From the NCBI RefSeq assembly GCF_030269305.1, contig NZ_BSTC01000019.1, positions 50,280-114,279 on the forward strand: a stretch of 64,000 nt of DNA, in the 5' to 3' direction. Each line of letters opens with the position of its first letter. Position 1 is the stretch's first letter. The stretch comes from Kineosporia sp. NBRC 101731 (lineage in GTDB: Bacteria > Actinomycetota > Actinomycetes > Actinomycetales > Kineosporiaceae). The notes beneath the pieces are model-generated. The model was not told the DNA's origin, did no database searches, and saw only the letters and a program-made list of their open reading frames with translations. Position numbers and translations under genes: made by a program. This document shows positions 42,012-50,357 of this stretch, piece by piece.

Positions 42012-42605
42012 TCACCCCCGGCGACGCCGGGAACGGGGGGCGTGGGCCGCAGGACGCTCCGGGTAGGTCCGGGCCCGGGCGGTCGAGGGGACGAGGTCGT
42101 CGAAGCCGCCGTGCCAGTCCCACCATTTCGGCCGGTGCCGGCGCAGCTCGCCGTGGGCCCGGGAGAGCAGCAGGTAGTGGTGGTTGTGCAGATAGTAGAA
42201 GTTCTCCGGGCCCGAGTGCGCGAAGCGGGTGACGGCCTCCAGCGCCTGACGGGCGGGTCGGAGGGCGTCGTCGTCCCGCAGCTCGAAAACGACGCTGGCG
42301 CAGGGCTTGAGATATCGCGTCACCTCTTCCCCGTCGTCGCCCTTGGCGTGCATCCGGACACTGCGGCCCAGACGTTCCGGATCGCGGTGAGGGCTGGCCT
42401 CCACCCTCACCGACATACCCTGCGCGTCCCACCGGTCATAGGTCACGTGCGGCAGTGTCACCGGTTCGCAGCACATACAGACGACGTCGCGCTCCGCGAT
42501 GTCTCCCGGGTCCACCGCCGTGGGGGCGATACCCGGAAACAGTCGCTGCCCCAGGTGTTCGGGCTCGAGATCGGCGATCACGTAGAGGAGGTAGTCGAGC
42601 GCCAC
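42012..42605 (-). CDS. Hypothetical protein with C-M-C-C motif
   Basis: About 197 residues if the GTG at 42605 is used; the frame remains open to 43022, but upstream codons lie opposite another gene. I do not recognise a family. Visible features are the cluster V-V-C-M-C-C-E-P-V-T-L-P-H-V-T-Y-D in the first third, which could bind metal, and an aromatic/histidine-rich stretch later on (E-N-F-Y-Y-L-H-N-H-H-Y-L-L-L). The C-terminus is strongly basic (P-R-S-R-R-R-R-G). Probably a soluble lineage-specific protein. Confidence 0.55.
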   Translation of the reverse strand: MALDYLLYVIADLEPEHLGQRLFPGIAPTAVDPGDIAERDVVCMCCEPVTLPHVTYDRWDAQGMSVRVEASPHRDPERLGRSVRMHAKGDDGEEVTRYLKPCASVVFELRDDDALRPARQALEAVTRFAHSGPENFYYLHNHHYLLLSRAHGELRRHRPKWWDWHGGFDDLVPSTARARTYPERPAAHAPRSRRRRG

Positions 42606-42732
42606 GGCCCCAGCATAGGCACGGAGGTCAGCCCGCCGCCCGGGCCGGGAGCTCCCACGTCGCCTCTCCCCAGCCGGATCGCTGGTCGCGGAAGAACTGC
42701 CCGGAAGGCCAGCGCTCTGATACTTGAGGACG

Positions 42733-43389
42733 ATGTCCGCCCCGCCGCGGGCGGCCACCCTTGCGAGGGTGTCCCGGACAACCAGCCACCCCACCAGTGA
42801 CCCCTTACACGCCTGGCTGATGGTCTGCGTCCTCAGTTTCGTGATCGGCGCCCTGACCGCCTGGGCCCAGACCGTGCTGCCGTATTCGCTGTATTCCCTG
42901 GCCAATTCGGCGAACGCCTGGGTACTGGTGATCGTCGTGCTGATCCTCCGGGTCCGGGCCCGCCCGGTGCCGGCGACCCTGCTGGGATCGGCGAGCTCGG
43001 TGCTGCTCATGTTCGGCTTCACCGCTGGCCTGGCGCTGTCCGGCGAGGCCTACGACCCCCTGCTGTGGACGCTGTCCAGCGCTGTCGCCGGGCTTTTCAT
43101 CGGTCTGTCGGCCGCCTGGCTGCACGGCGACGGAGTGCGCCCGGCCCTGGCCACCGCGGCGCTGGCCGGCGTGACGATCGGCGAGGCCCTGTTCGGCCTC
43201 ATCTACGTACCGGAGACCACCAGCCCGGTCTACTGGACCCTGAGCGGTCTGGCCGGGGTCGCCTTCCTGGCCGTCATGCTCGCCCGGAGCATCCGTGGTC
43301 CGCTCCCGATCGCCCTGACCCTGGCCGGCACGGTGGCGGTGATCGTGGTGTTCATCCCGGTCTACGGAACGGTGGGAACCTACGCGTGA
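42733..43389 (+). CDS. Multi-spanning membrane protein, DUF6518-like
   Basis: 218 residues from ATG 42733 with GAGGA 4-5 nt upstream. Six or seven hydrophobic segments cover residues 28-215 with short loops. The composition and the F-V-I-G-A-L-T-A-W-A-Q pattern in the first segment remind me of the DUF6518 family, but I cannot verify this. No catalytic or transport motif. Function unknown. Confidence 0.6.
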   Translation: MSAPPRAATLARVSRTTSHPTSDPLHAWLMVCVLSFVIGALTAWAQTVLPYSLYSLANSANAWVLVIVVLILRVRARPVPATLLGSASSVLLMFGFTAGLALSGEAYDPLLWTLSSAVAGLFIGLSAAWLHGDGVRPALATAALAGVTIGEALFGLIYVPETTSPVYWTLSGLAGVAFLAVMLARSIRGPLPIALTLAGTVAVIVVFIPVYGTVGTYA

Positions 43390-43578
43390 CGAATACCGGA
43401 AGGCGTCATTTTGATAGCCTTGATCACGATGCGTTCACCATGGATCGCTCTGGGTACGTTCCCGTTCGTTCGAGGAAACCGTGACTCTGATGCGTCCGGA
43501 CCGGCCTTATGCATCGTTGTCATCGAGGTCGAACCGGTACGGTGGCGGTTGCACGGGGCTCTGTGGAGGAGACGAACG

Positions 43579-43800
43579 ATGGCGACACCGACTGTCAGAA
43601 CTGGTTCGGGCACACGGGTCACCACCCGCGCCGAGCGCCAGCGACGCGTGTCCGCCCTCATCCACAGCGGCGTGATGGAGGGAGGCCACCTAGGCTCCTC
43701 GGATCGCGCCGACGGGCAGGAATACGTCGAAGGCCGGATCACCTCGTGGGAACTTCGCGAACGGATCCAAGCTCGACATGGTGCCAATAGGCCGACCTGA
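43579..43800 (+). CDS. VbhA-like antitoxin of a Fic toxin
   Basis: 73 residues, ATG with GGAGGA 7-8 nt upstream. The inhibition motif of class I Fic antitoxins, [S/T]xxxE[G/N], is present as S30-G-V-M-E34-G35 within a helix beginning A-E-R-Q-R-R-V-S-A-L-I. It is followed by the family's second helix pair (E-Y-V-E-G-R-I-T-S-W-E-L-R-E-R-I). The glutamate would block ATP gamma-phosphate placement in the toxin. The gene is complete and overlaps the start of the fic pseudogene by 23 bp, the normal layout of such modules. Confidence 0.75.
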   Translation: MATPTVRTGSGTRVTTRAERQRRVSALIHSGVMEGGHLGSSDRADGQEYVEGRITSWELRERIQARHGANRPT

Positions 43801-44458
43801 TTCTTCCGGCAGCACTGCCCGCTCATCAGATGCCGACATCTCAGAGCATCAGCATGACCCTTACCTTGATCCGGCGTGCGGAATCCTCCGGAACAAGCTC
43901 GGCGTCAAGACGCAGGAAGAACTCACGACCAGTGAGAACGCTCTGGTCTGAACTAGCGGCGATCCACGGTTTCGTCTTCCAGGACGTCTACGACTGAGCC
44001 GGCCACCTCCGGGTCATCGACATGCGCAAACACGTCGATGGAGCCGAACCGTTCGTCGGCGTGAATCACCTTGCTCGCGCAGTGCATTCGCATTCGGCGA
44101 GTTGCACGCGGAGGAATTCTTGCAAGGCCTCGACCGCCCGACCTTCATCCTGCGCCTGGCCCACCACTATGACCAGGTGAACTTCCTGCACCCGTTCCGG
44201 GAGGGAAACGGCCGCACCCAGCGGCTGTTCTGGGACCGGATCGCCGGGGACGCCGGCTGGTACCTGAACTGGGAGGCCGTCCGGGGAGAGACCAACGACC
44301 ACGCCTGCCGGGCTGCCTCCGAGGGACGGGACTTCGGCCCTATGTATCGGATGCTCGACCAGATCACGCTCGCCGCAACGGAAGTGGAGGCTGCAGACGC
44401 CGAGGGGCCCTCGTCCGAGCACTGGCGGCGAGTACCACCCGCTCAGGGCCGACGTTAA
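43778..44458 (+). pseudogene. Broken fic toxin gene (Fic/AMPylase)
   Basis: Three pieces of one Fic protein lie in order but out of frame. Piece 1 (43778-43951) encodes the N-terminus (D-P-Y-L-D-P-A-C-G-I-L-R-N-K-L-G) and stops at TGA 43949-43951. Piece 2, in the next frame, continues L-A-A-I-H-G-F-V-F-Q-D-V-Y-D, then meets TGA at 43995-43997 before A-G-H-L-R-V-I-D. Piece 3 (from about 44085 to 44458, original frame) holds F-G-E-L-H-A-E-E-F-L-Q-G-L-D-R-P and the intact catalytic motif H-P-F-R-E-G-N-G-R-T-Q-R. Two frame changes and one nonsense codon make a working AMPylase unlikely, unless piece 3 is made alone from the TTG at 44102. Confidence 0.8.
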
Positions 44459-44497
44459 GACGGGCCCGGTGCACTATTTCGCGCACCGGGCCGTCTT
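44457..44497. terminator. Hairpin terminator between fic remnant and nrdJ
   Basis: AAGACGGGCCCGGTGC pairs with GCACCGGGCCGTCTT (one bulged G) around a 10-nt loop and is followed by TGTC on the plus side. It sits between convergent stops. Confidence 0.75.
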
Positions 44498-44513
44498 GTC
44501 ATCTGCGTGATGT

Positions 44514-47423
44514 TCAGCTGCAGCCGGAGGTGCTCCCGCAGCCCTCGCAGACGAAGCAGGAACCGGCCGGGCGCATCTTGGTGCCGCAGGTGAAGCACAT
44601 CGGGGCGTCGGCGGTGCGGCCCTGCATGGCCTCGAACAGCTCGGCCGAGGAGTGCACGGCCTTCGGGGCGGACTTGGCCGCGGCCGCACCGTTCACGTTG
44701 ACGACCGGCAGCTGGCTGGTGGCCTTGCCCGTGGTCAGGGGCTGGGGGATCTCCTGCGACTGGGCGGACTGGGCGAGACTCTCGAGCTCTTCCTCGACGT
44801 CTTCGCCATCATCGTCCAGCGGCAGGTACGAGCCGGTGGCCAGCTCGCGGGCCCGCTCGTCGGCCGAGTAGATGCCCAGTGCCGAGCGCTCCTCGAAGGA
44901 CAGGTGGTCGAGGGCGAGGCGGCGGAAGACGTAGTCCATGATGCTCGCGCTCATGCGCACGTCCGGGTCGTCGGTCAGGCCGGCCGGCTCGAAGCGCAGG
45001 TTCGTGAACTTCTCCACGTACGTCTGCAACGGAACCCCGTGCTGCAGGGCGATACTCACGGCGACGGAGAAGGAGTCCATCATGCCGGCCAGGGTCGAGC
45101 CCTGCTTGCCGAGCTTGATGAAGACCTCGCCGAGACCGTCGTCCGGGTAGGAACCGGCCGTCATGTAGCCCTTGGCGCCGCCCACGGTGAAGCGGGTGGT
45201 GATCGACGGGCGGGACTTCGGCAGACGGCGGCGGGTCGGACGGTACTCGACGACCTTCTCCACGACCTTCTCGACCGGGGCGTCCGCCTTCTTGGCCTTG
45301 GCGTCGGAGAGCGGCTGGCCGACCTTGCAGTTGTCGCGGTAGACGGCCAGCGCCTTCAGGCCCAGCTTCCAGCCCTGGAAGTAGACGTCGGCGATGTTCT
45401 CGACCGTCGCGTTCTCCGGCAGGTTGACCGTCTTGGAGATGGCACCGGACAGGAACGGCTGGGTCGCGGCCATCATCCGCACGTGGCCCATCGGGCGGAT
45501 GGCACGCTCGCCCATCGCGCAGTCGAAGACCTCGTAGTGCTCCGTCTTCAGGCCGGGAGCGTCGATGACGTGCCCCTTCTCGCCGATGTACTCGACGATG
45601 GCCTCAACCGTCTCCTCGGCGTAACCGAGCTTGCGCAGGGCCCGCGGAATCGTCTGGTTGACGATCTGCATCGAGCCGCCGCCGACCAGCTTCTTGAACT
45701 TGACCAGCGAGAAGTCCGGCTCGATACCGGTGGTGTCGCAGTCCATCATGAAGCCGATGGTGCCCGTGGGCGCGAGCAGCGAGGCCTGGGCGTTGCGCCA
45801 GCCGTTGACCTCACCGATCGCCAGCGACGCCTCCCACTCCTGGGTGGCCGCGCGCTGCACCGCGGCGTCCATCGGGTGCACCGTGCGGATGGTGTCGTTC
45901 GCGGCGGCGTGCTTGCGCATGACGCGACGGTGGGCCTCGGCGTTGCGCTGGTAGCCGTCGTAAGCCCCCACCACACCGGCAAGTTCCGCCGAACGACGGT
46001 ACGCCGCACCGGTCATCAGCGAGGTGATGGACGCGGCGAGCGCCCGGCCACCCTCGGAGTCGTAGCCCAGCCCCGACTCCATCAGCAGCGCACCGAGATT
46101 CGCGTAGCCGATACCGAGCTGGCGGTAGGCGCGCGTGGTCTCGGTGATCGCCTCGGTCGGGAAGTCGGCGAAGCAGATCGAGATGTCCATCGCGGTGATC
46201 ACGATCTCGACGGCCTTGGTGAACTTCTCGACGTCGAAACCGCCGTCGGCCTGGACGAACTTGAGCAGGTTCAGCGAGGCCAGGTTGCAGCTGGAGTTGT
46301 CCAGGTGCATGTACTCCGAACACGGGTTACTGGCGCTGATCCGACCGGACTCCGGCGTGGTGTGCCAGTCGTTGATCACCCCGTCGTACTGGATGCCGGG
46401 GTCGGCGCACTCCCAGGCAGCCTGGGCCAGCTTGCCGAAGAGTTCCTTGGCGTCGACGTGCTCGATGACCTCGCCGCTGGTGCGACTGGTCAGGCCGAAC
46501 TGCTCACCGAACTCGACAGCGCGCATGAACTCGTCGCTGACGCGGACCGAGTTGTTGGCGTTCTGGTACTGGACGCTGGTGATGTCCCGGCCGCCGAGGT
46601 CCATGTCGAATCCGGCGTCGCGGAGGGCGCGAATCTTGTTCTCCTCGCGCGCCTTGGTCTCGATGAACTCCTCGATGTCGGGGTGGTCGACATCGAGCAC
46701 GACCATCTTCGCCGCGCGTCGGGTGGCACCACCGGACTTGATGGTGCCGGCCGAGGCGTCGGCACCGCGCATGAACGACACCGGACCGGAGGCCGTGCCG
46801 CCGCTGTGCAGCAGTTCCTTGGACGAGCGGATCCGGGAGAGGTTCAGGCCGGCGCCGGAGCCGCCCTTGAAGATGAAACCCTCTTCCTTGTACCAGTTCA
46901 GGATCGAGTCCATCGAGTCGTCGACGGAGAGGATGAAGCACGCGCTGACCTGCTGCGGGGCACTGGTGCCGACGTTGAACCAGACCGGCGAGTTGAACGC
47001 GAAGACCTGGTTGAGCAGCATCCAGGTGAGCTCGTGCTCGAAGACGTCGGCGTCGGCCTCGGTCAGGAAGTAGCCGTTGTCGCGGCCGGCCTTGGTGTAG
47101 GTCAGCACCACCCGGTCGATGAGCTGCTTGAGGCTCGACTCGCGGGCGTCGGTACCGAAGGCGCCGCGGAAGTACTTGGTGGTGACGATGGTGGACGCGT
47201 TGAGGCTCCAGAAGTCGGGGAACTCGACCCCCTTCTGCTCGAAGATCGTCTCACCCGACCGCCAGTTGGTCTGGACGACGTCGCGCCGCTCCCAGGTCAC
47301 CTGGTCGTAGGGGTGGACCCCCTCCGTGGTGTAGATCCGCCCGATGTTCAGGCCGGTGCGGCGCACCTGCGGTGCGGCGTCGCGGGTCTTCCGCGAGCCT
47401 CGGCCCGACGCGGTCTCCGTCAT
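44514..47423 (-). CDS. nrdJ: Coenzyme B12-dependent (class II) ribonucleotide reductase
   Basis: 969 residues, the usual length in actinobacteria. The enzyme reduces ribonucleotides using adenosylcobalamin and needs no oxygen. Motifs seen: F-N-S-P-V-W-F-N-V-G, the catalytic region N-P-C-S-E-Y-M-H-L-D with S-C-N-L-A-S-L-N-L, and a C-terminal zinc-ribbon tail with paired cysteines (C-F-T-C-G-T-K and C-E-G-C-G-S-T-S-G-C-S) carrying the shuttle thiols. ATG with AAGGGGA 8-9 nt upstream. It follows nrdR with a 148-bp spacer, so it is probably co-transcribed and repressed by NrdR. Confidence 0.96.
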   Translation of the reverse strand: MTETASGRGSRKTRDAAPQVRRTGLNIGRIYTTEGVHPYDQVTWERRDVVQTNWRSGETIFEQKGVEFPDFWSLNASTIVTTKYFRGAFGTDARESSLKQLIDRVVLTYTKAGRDNGYFLTEADADVFEHELTWMLLNQVFAFNSPVWFNVGTSAPQQVSACFILSVDDSMDSILNWYKEEGFIFKGGSGAGLNLSRIRSSKELLHSGGTASGPVSFMRGADASAGTIKSGGATRRAAKMVVLDVDHPDIEEFIETKAREENKIRALRDAGFDMDLGGRDITSVQYQNANNSVRVSDEFMRAVEFGEQFGLTSRTSGEVIEHVDAKELFGKLAQAAWECADPGIQYDGVINDWHTTPESGRISASNPCSEYMHLDNSSCNLASLNLLKFVQADGGFDVEKFTKAVEIVITAMDISICFADFPTEAITETTRAYRQLGIGYANLGALLMESGLGYDSEGGRALAASITSLMTGAAYRRSAELAGVVGAYDGYQRNAEAHRRVMRKHAAANDTIRTVHPMDAAVQRAATQEWEASLAIGEVNGWRNAQASLLAPTGTIGFMMDCDTTGIEPDFSLVKFKKLVGGGSMQIVNQTIPRALRKLGYAEETVEAIVEYIGEKGHVIDAPGLKTEHYEVFDCAMGERAIRPMGHVRMMAATQPFLSGAISKTVNLPENATVENIADVYFQGWKLGLKALAVYRDNCKVGQPLSDAKAKKADAPVEKVVEKVVEYRPTRRRLPKSRPSITTRFTVGGAKGYMTAGSYPDDGLGEVFIKLGKQGSTLAGMMDSFSVAVSIALQHGVPLQTYVEKFTNLRFEPAGLTDDPDVRMSASIMDYVFRRLALDHLSFEERSALGIYSADERARELATGSYLPLDDDGEDVEEELESLAQSAQSQEIPQPLTTGKATSQLPVVNVNGAAAAKSAPKAVHSSAELFEAMQGRTADAPMCFTCGTKMRPAGSCFVCEGCGSTSGCS

Positions 47424-47483
47424 ACGTCCGTTCCCCTTTGGTTGCTGCCGGCGGTGTCAGCGACCGCACGACGGCGTAGTTGT

Positions 47484-47495
47484 GCCAGTACTGGC
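47484..47495. promoter_or_regulatory. 12-bp palindrome in the nrdR-nrdJ spacer
   Basis: GCCAGTACTGGC is a perfect palindrome in the 148-bp spacer, 61-72 bp before the nrdJ start. It could be an operator for an internal promoter. No direct support. Confidence 0.3.
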
Positions 47496-47571
47496 TTGTT
47501 CTCACTGAATTGACGTGCGTTGTTGTGGACCGCCGCCGCCTTGCCTTCCCCAGCCGGGCGACGGCGGTGAT

Positions 47572-48066
47572 TCAGGGAGTGCTCGGCGCGGACGGGGAGC
47601 CCGGCTCGACGCCGGTGGGCTCCCGCTCGGCCCGGAGCACCGTGATGGCCGACTCGAAGTCCTCGAGCGACTCGAAGGCCTGATAGACGCTGGCGAACCG
47701 CAGGTACGCGACCTCGTCGAGCTCGCGCAGCGGCACCAGGATGGTGAGACCCACCTCGTGGGCCTCGATCTCGGCGCAACCGGTCGCCCGGATGGCCTCC
47801 TCGACGCGCTGGGCCAGCCGGGCGAGGTCGTCCTCGCCCACCGGGCGGCCCTGACACGCTTTTCGCACGCCGGTCGCGATCTTCGCGCGGCTGAACGGTT
47901 CTGTGGCTCCCGACCGCTTGACCACGGTCAGGCTGGCCGTCTCCAGGGTGCTGAAGCGACGGCCGCACTCGGGGCACTGCCGGCGCCGACGGATGGCGGC
48001 ACCGTCGTCCGTGCTCCGCGAGTCGACGACCCGGGAATCGGCGTTACGACAGAAGGGACAGTTCAC
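47572..48066 (-). CDS. nrdR: Transcriptional repressor NrdR
   Basis: 164 residues from the GTG at 48066, which gives the family start (M)-N-C-P-F-C and has AAGGAG 7 nt upstream; the frame runs further upstream without coding features. A zinc ribbon (C-P-F-C at 3-6, C-P-E-C at 31-34) is followed by the ATP-cone ([21 protein letters not shown]), which reads the dATP/ATP balance. NrdR represses ribonucleotide reductase genes; nrdJ is directly downstream, and two NrdR-box-like sites lie upstream. Confidence 0.95.
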   Translation of the reverse strand: MNCPFCRNADSRVVDSRSTDDGAAIRRRRQCPECGRRFSTLETASLTVVKRSGATEPFSRAKIATGVRKACQGRPVGEDDLARLAQRVEEAIRATGCAEIEAHEVGLTILVPLRELDEVAYLRFASVYQAFESLEDFESAITVLRAEREPTGVEPGSPSAPSTP

Positions 48067-48180
48067 GGCGCGACTCCTTCCGGGACACTCGCAGGGCAGG
48101 GTCGCGGACGGATCTGCGCACAACCCGGGATGAACGACTTCGCCCTGTGGGTAACCACTGACTGCCTGTTGAGTAGATGT

Positions 48181-48228
48181 TGACTAGATGTGGACGCTTC
48201 ACAGCTCTGTAACTACTACATCTGGGGG
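48181..48228. promoter_or_regulatory. nrdR: Pair of NrdR boxes upstream of nrdR
   Basis: ACTAGATGTG (centre 48188/48189) and ACTACATCTG (centre 48220/48221) match the ACxC[AT]ATAT..GTGT-type box in its inner bases and are 32 bp apart centre to centre, about three helical turns, as in known NrdR-box pairs. They are 115-160 bp upstream of the nrdR start, suggesting autorepression of nrdR-nrdJ. Confidence 0.6.
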
Positions 48229-48460
48229 CAACGCTAGGCCGGAGGCGGACTCGTTGCAAGCCGCCCACGTGGGAGCCCCGATGCGATATTGGCCGAGCTG
48301 CGCACCCGCCCGCGCCTTTACGAGCAGAACTACTCCAGTCGAGTGACTACCCGGCGCAACTATAAAGCTACGGAAAGTCGCGGTCTAACGGCGTCCGGAT
48401 AGCGGATGATCACGGGTACGGCCATGGTGGACGACCACCCGAACGGGCGGGCGTCAGCTG

Positions 48461-48526
48461 CCCGTCAGTGGCTCGTCAATGACCCGTCAATGACCCGTCA
48501 ATGGCCGGTCAATGGCCCGTCAGTGG
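48461..48526. repeat. Six tandem 11-bp repeats (CCCGTCAATGR)
   Basis: Units of exactly 11 bp: CCCGTCAGTGG, CTCGTCAATGA, CCCGTCAATGA, CCCGTCAATGG, CCGGTCAATGG, CCCGTCAGTGG. The last unit contains the stop codon of the LysM gene. The spacing equals about one helical turn, so all units face the same side of the DNA. The rest of the 48067-48460 spacer shows only the NrdR boxes and an AT-richer patch near 48360. Confidence 0.85.
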
Positions 48527-49041
48527 GCAGGAAGGGCGATGCGGCGTCCGGCGCTCACGGCCGGGCCGGGAAGTGCGTTGAGCTCGATGATGTCGGCGAC
48601 GGTCTCGCGCCGATCGACGTCCGGCGCGATCCGGCCGGCGATCCCCCAGAGCGTCTCGCCCGAGAGCACCGTGTGATAGCTGACCGGCACCGGCCGGGCC
48701 TGCGACCCGGCCTCGGCCGGACGGTCGAGGAGCAGCACCCCGGCAAGGACGGCAACCACGGCGAGCAGCAGGCCGCCACCCCGGAGAACGACCCGGCCGC
48801 GGCGCGTCAGCCGCAGCGGCGCTCCCGAGGGCACTCGGGGCATCGCCCTCTCCCCCTCGCGCACGATGCGCAGCCGGGGACGCCGGTCGGGAGCGGGGCG
48901 AGCACCGTGCGCCCGCAGCAGCGGATGCCGGCGGCGCGGTGCGACCGGGACACGGGACACGTGAGACACGCGGGAACGGCCGGATCGCACGCGCGGCGCG
49001 ACCCGGGATCGGGTGGACGGCGGAGCAGACGTCAGGCTCAT
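48520..49041 (-). CDS. LysM-domain cell-wall-associated protein
   Basis: 173 residues from ATG 49041 with AGGAG 6 nt upstream. A very basic N-terminal 85 residues precede one hydrophobic segment (88-106) and a single LysM domain (120-171: [14 protein letters not shown], ending R-R-I-A-L-P). The protein should be membrane anchored with the LysM facing peptidoglycan. A LysM gene divergent from lexA is conserved in actinobacteria and is often part of the SOS regulon, acting as a division inhibitor in some (for example Rv2719c/ChiZ, DivS). The shared LexA boxes support SOS control here. Confidence 0.85.
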   Translation of the reverse strand: MSLTSAPPSTRSRVAPRVRSGRSRVSHVSRVPVAPRRRHPLLRAHGARPAPDRRPRLRIVREGERAMPRVPSGAPLRLTRRGRVVLRGGGLLLAVVAVLAGVLLLDRPAEAGSQARPVPVSYHTVLSGETLWGIAGRIAPDVDRRETVADIIELNALPGPAVSAGRRIALPAH

Positions 49042-49077
49042 CCTCGACTCCTATCGGCGGGGCCTGTGACCAGCTGT

Positions 49078-49161
49078 TCGAACACAGGTTCGATCGAACA
49101 GGTGTTCCATGTCTACCACTGCGCGGCGGAAAATCCGCGACACGTTCGAACACTTGTTTGA
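49078..49161. promoter_or_regulatory. Three LexA (SOS) boxes between LysM gene and lexA
   Basis: TCGAACACAGGTTCGA (49078-49093, perfect), TCGAACAGGTGTTCCA (49094-49109, directly abutting) and TCGAACACTTGTTTGA (49146-49161) match the actinobacterial/Bacillus-type LexA box TCGAACnnnnGTTCGA. The first pair is nearest the LysM gene, the third nearest lexA. Confidence 0.9.
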
Positions 49162-49232
49162 AAGTGTCGCCGCGCTTTCCTAGGGTGATCGTGTCCGGCG
49201 AACCGCCGGGCACAGGGTCATGGAGGTGGCAG

Positions 49233-49985
49233 ATGGCAGACGATCGGACCGCCGGCGCGGCGGTACCGGAGAAGGGGAGTGCGACGGTGCGCACACTCCC
49301 CGACGGCCCTCCCGACGGCGACGGCCTCACCGTGCGCCAGCGGCGGGTGCTGGAGACCATCCGGGAGACCGTCGACCGGCGCGGCTACCCGCCCACCATG
49401 CGCGAGATCGGTGAGGCGGTCGGCCTCACCAGCCCCAGCAGTGTGGCCCACCAGCTCACCAGCCTGGAGAAGAAGGGCTTCGTCCGCCGCGATCCGAACC
49501 GGCCGCGCGCGATCGAGGTGATCATGCCGGGCGAGCGCCCGACCATGGGGCGTACCGCCACCGCAGGCGGGGCGGCCTTCCAGGTGGAGGCGGCCGGAGA
49601 CACGCACCCCGCGGCGTCGTACGTGCCTCTCGTCGGCCGGATCGCGGCCGGTGGGCCGATTCTGGCCGAGCAGGCCGTGGAAGACGTCTTCGCGCTGCCC
49701 CGGCAGCTGGTCGGAGACGGTGAGCTGTTCCTGCTCAAGGTCGTCGGTGACTCGATGATCGATGCCGCGATCTGCGACGGCGATCTGGTGGCGGTCCGCC
49801 GTCAGCCGGTGGCCGAGAACGGCGAGGTGGTGGCCGCGATGATCGACGGCGAGGCCACGGTCAAGACGTTCAAGCGCAAGGGCGACGACATCTGGCTGCT
49901 CCCGCACAACGAGGCGTACAAGCCGATCCCGGGTAACGACGCAACGATTCTGGGCCGCGTGGTCGCGGTCATGCGCCGGGTCTGA
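49233..49985 (+). CDS. lexA: SOS repressor LexA
   Basis: 250 residues from ATG 49233 with GGAGG 6 nt upstream. The N-terminal winged helix contains [24 protein letters not shown]. The C-terminal S24 self-cleavage domain has the Ala139-Gly140 scissile bond (G-R-I-A-A-G-G), the nucleophile Ser174 (V-G-D-S-M) and the general base Lys211 (A-T-V-K). RecA-ssDNA triggers cleavage and induces SOS genes. The upstream boxes show autoregulation. Confidence 0.97.
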   Translation: MADDRTAGAAVPEKGSATVRTLPDGPPDGDGLTVRQRRVLETIRETVDRRGYPPTMREIGEAVGLTSPSSVAHQLTSLEKKGFVRRDPNRPRAIEVIMPGERPTMGRTATAGGAAFQVEAAGDTHPAASYVPLVGRIAAGGPILAEQAVEDVFALPRQLVGDGELFLLKVVGDSMIDAAICDGDLVAVRRQPVAENGEVVAAMIDGEATVKTFKRKGDDIWLLPHNEAYKPIPGNDATILGRVVAVMRRV

Positions 49986-50048
49986 CGCCGGGTCTGGAGT
50001 AACCGGGTCGGGAACACCAGCACCAACTGCCGCAGCACCACCCGCAAG

Positions 50049-50070
50049 GCGTCCGCACGGAAGCGGACGC
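50049..50070 (+). terminator. Candidate lexA terminator
   Basis: GCGTCCGC / GCGGACGC, an 8-bp perfect stem with a 6-nt loop, 63 bp after the lexA stop. The remaining 290 bp up to the next gene hold a short ATGTCT repeat (about 50115-50131) and nothing else recognisable. Confidence 0.45.
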
Positions 50071-50357
50071 GATCGCCGAGCCGGTTCCGCCCGATCAGCG
50101 GAGCCGGCTTCGCCATGTCTATGTCTATGTCCAGGGCCGTTGGGCCCGCGACCAGGTGTTGGATCTCACCGGGGCCGTTCAGGGGTTTGACCGGCCGGGG
50201 CCCGGTGAGTGTCCCGGCGTCGCGCTACTGTCCTGCGGGCGTCGAAAGTGTTTCGTTCCGGTTGCTCCGGGGAGAAACATCGGTGAACGCGCCACCGACA
50301 GATATGGCACCGAGCCGGCCCGAAGACGCGGGCCGGACGGACGGAAAGGATCGAGCT

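Noticed and set aside
42606..43022. Longer N-terminus of the C-M-C-C hypothetical protein
   Set aside because: The extra codons lie antisense to the following membrane-protein gene and its promoter; no conserved features were seen there.
43411..43578. Upstream extension of the antitoxin frame
   Set aside because: The frame is open, but the strong ribosome binding site is at the internal ATG 43579 and the upstream translation resembles no antitoxin.
44652..47513. Open frame of about 950 codons antisense to nrdJ
   Set aside because: Same reason: shadow of a strongly biased gene, low-complexity translation, no start signal.
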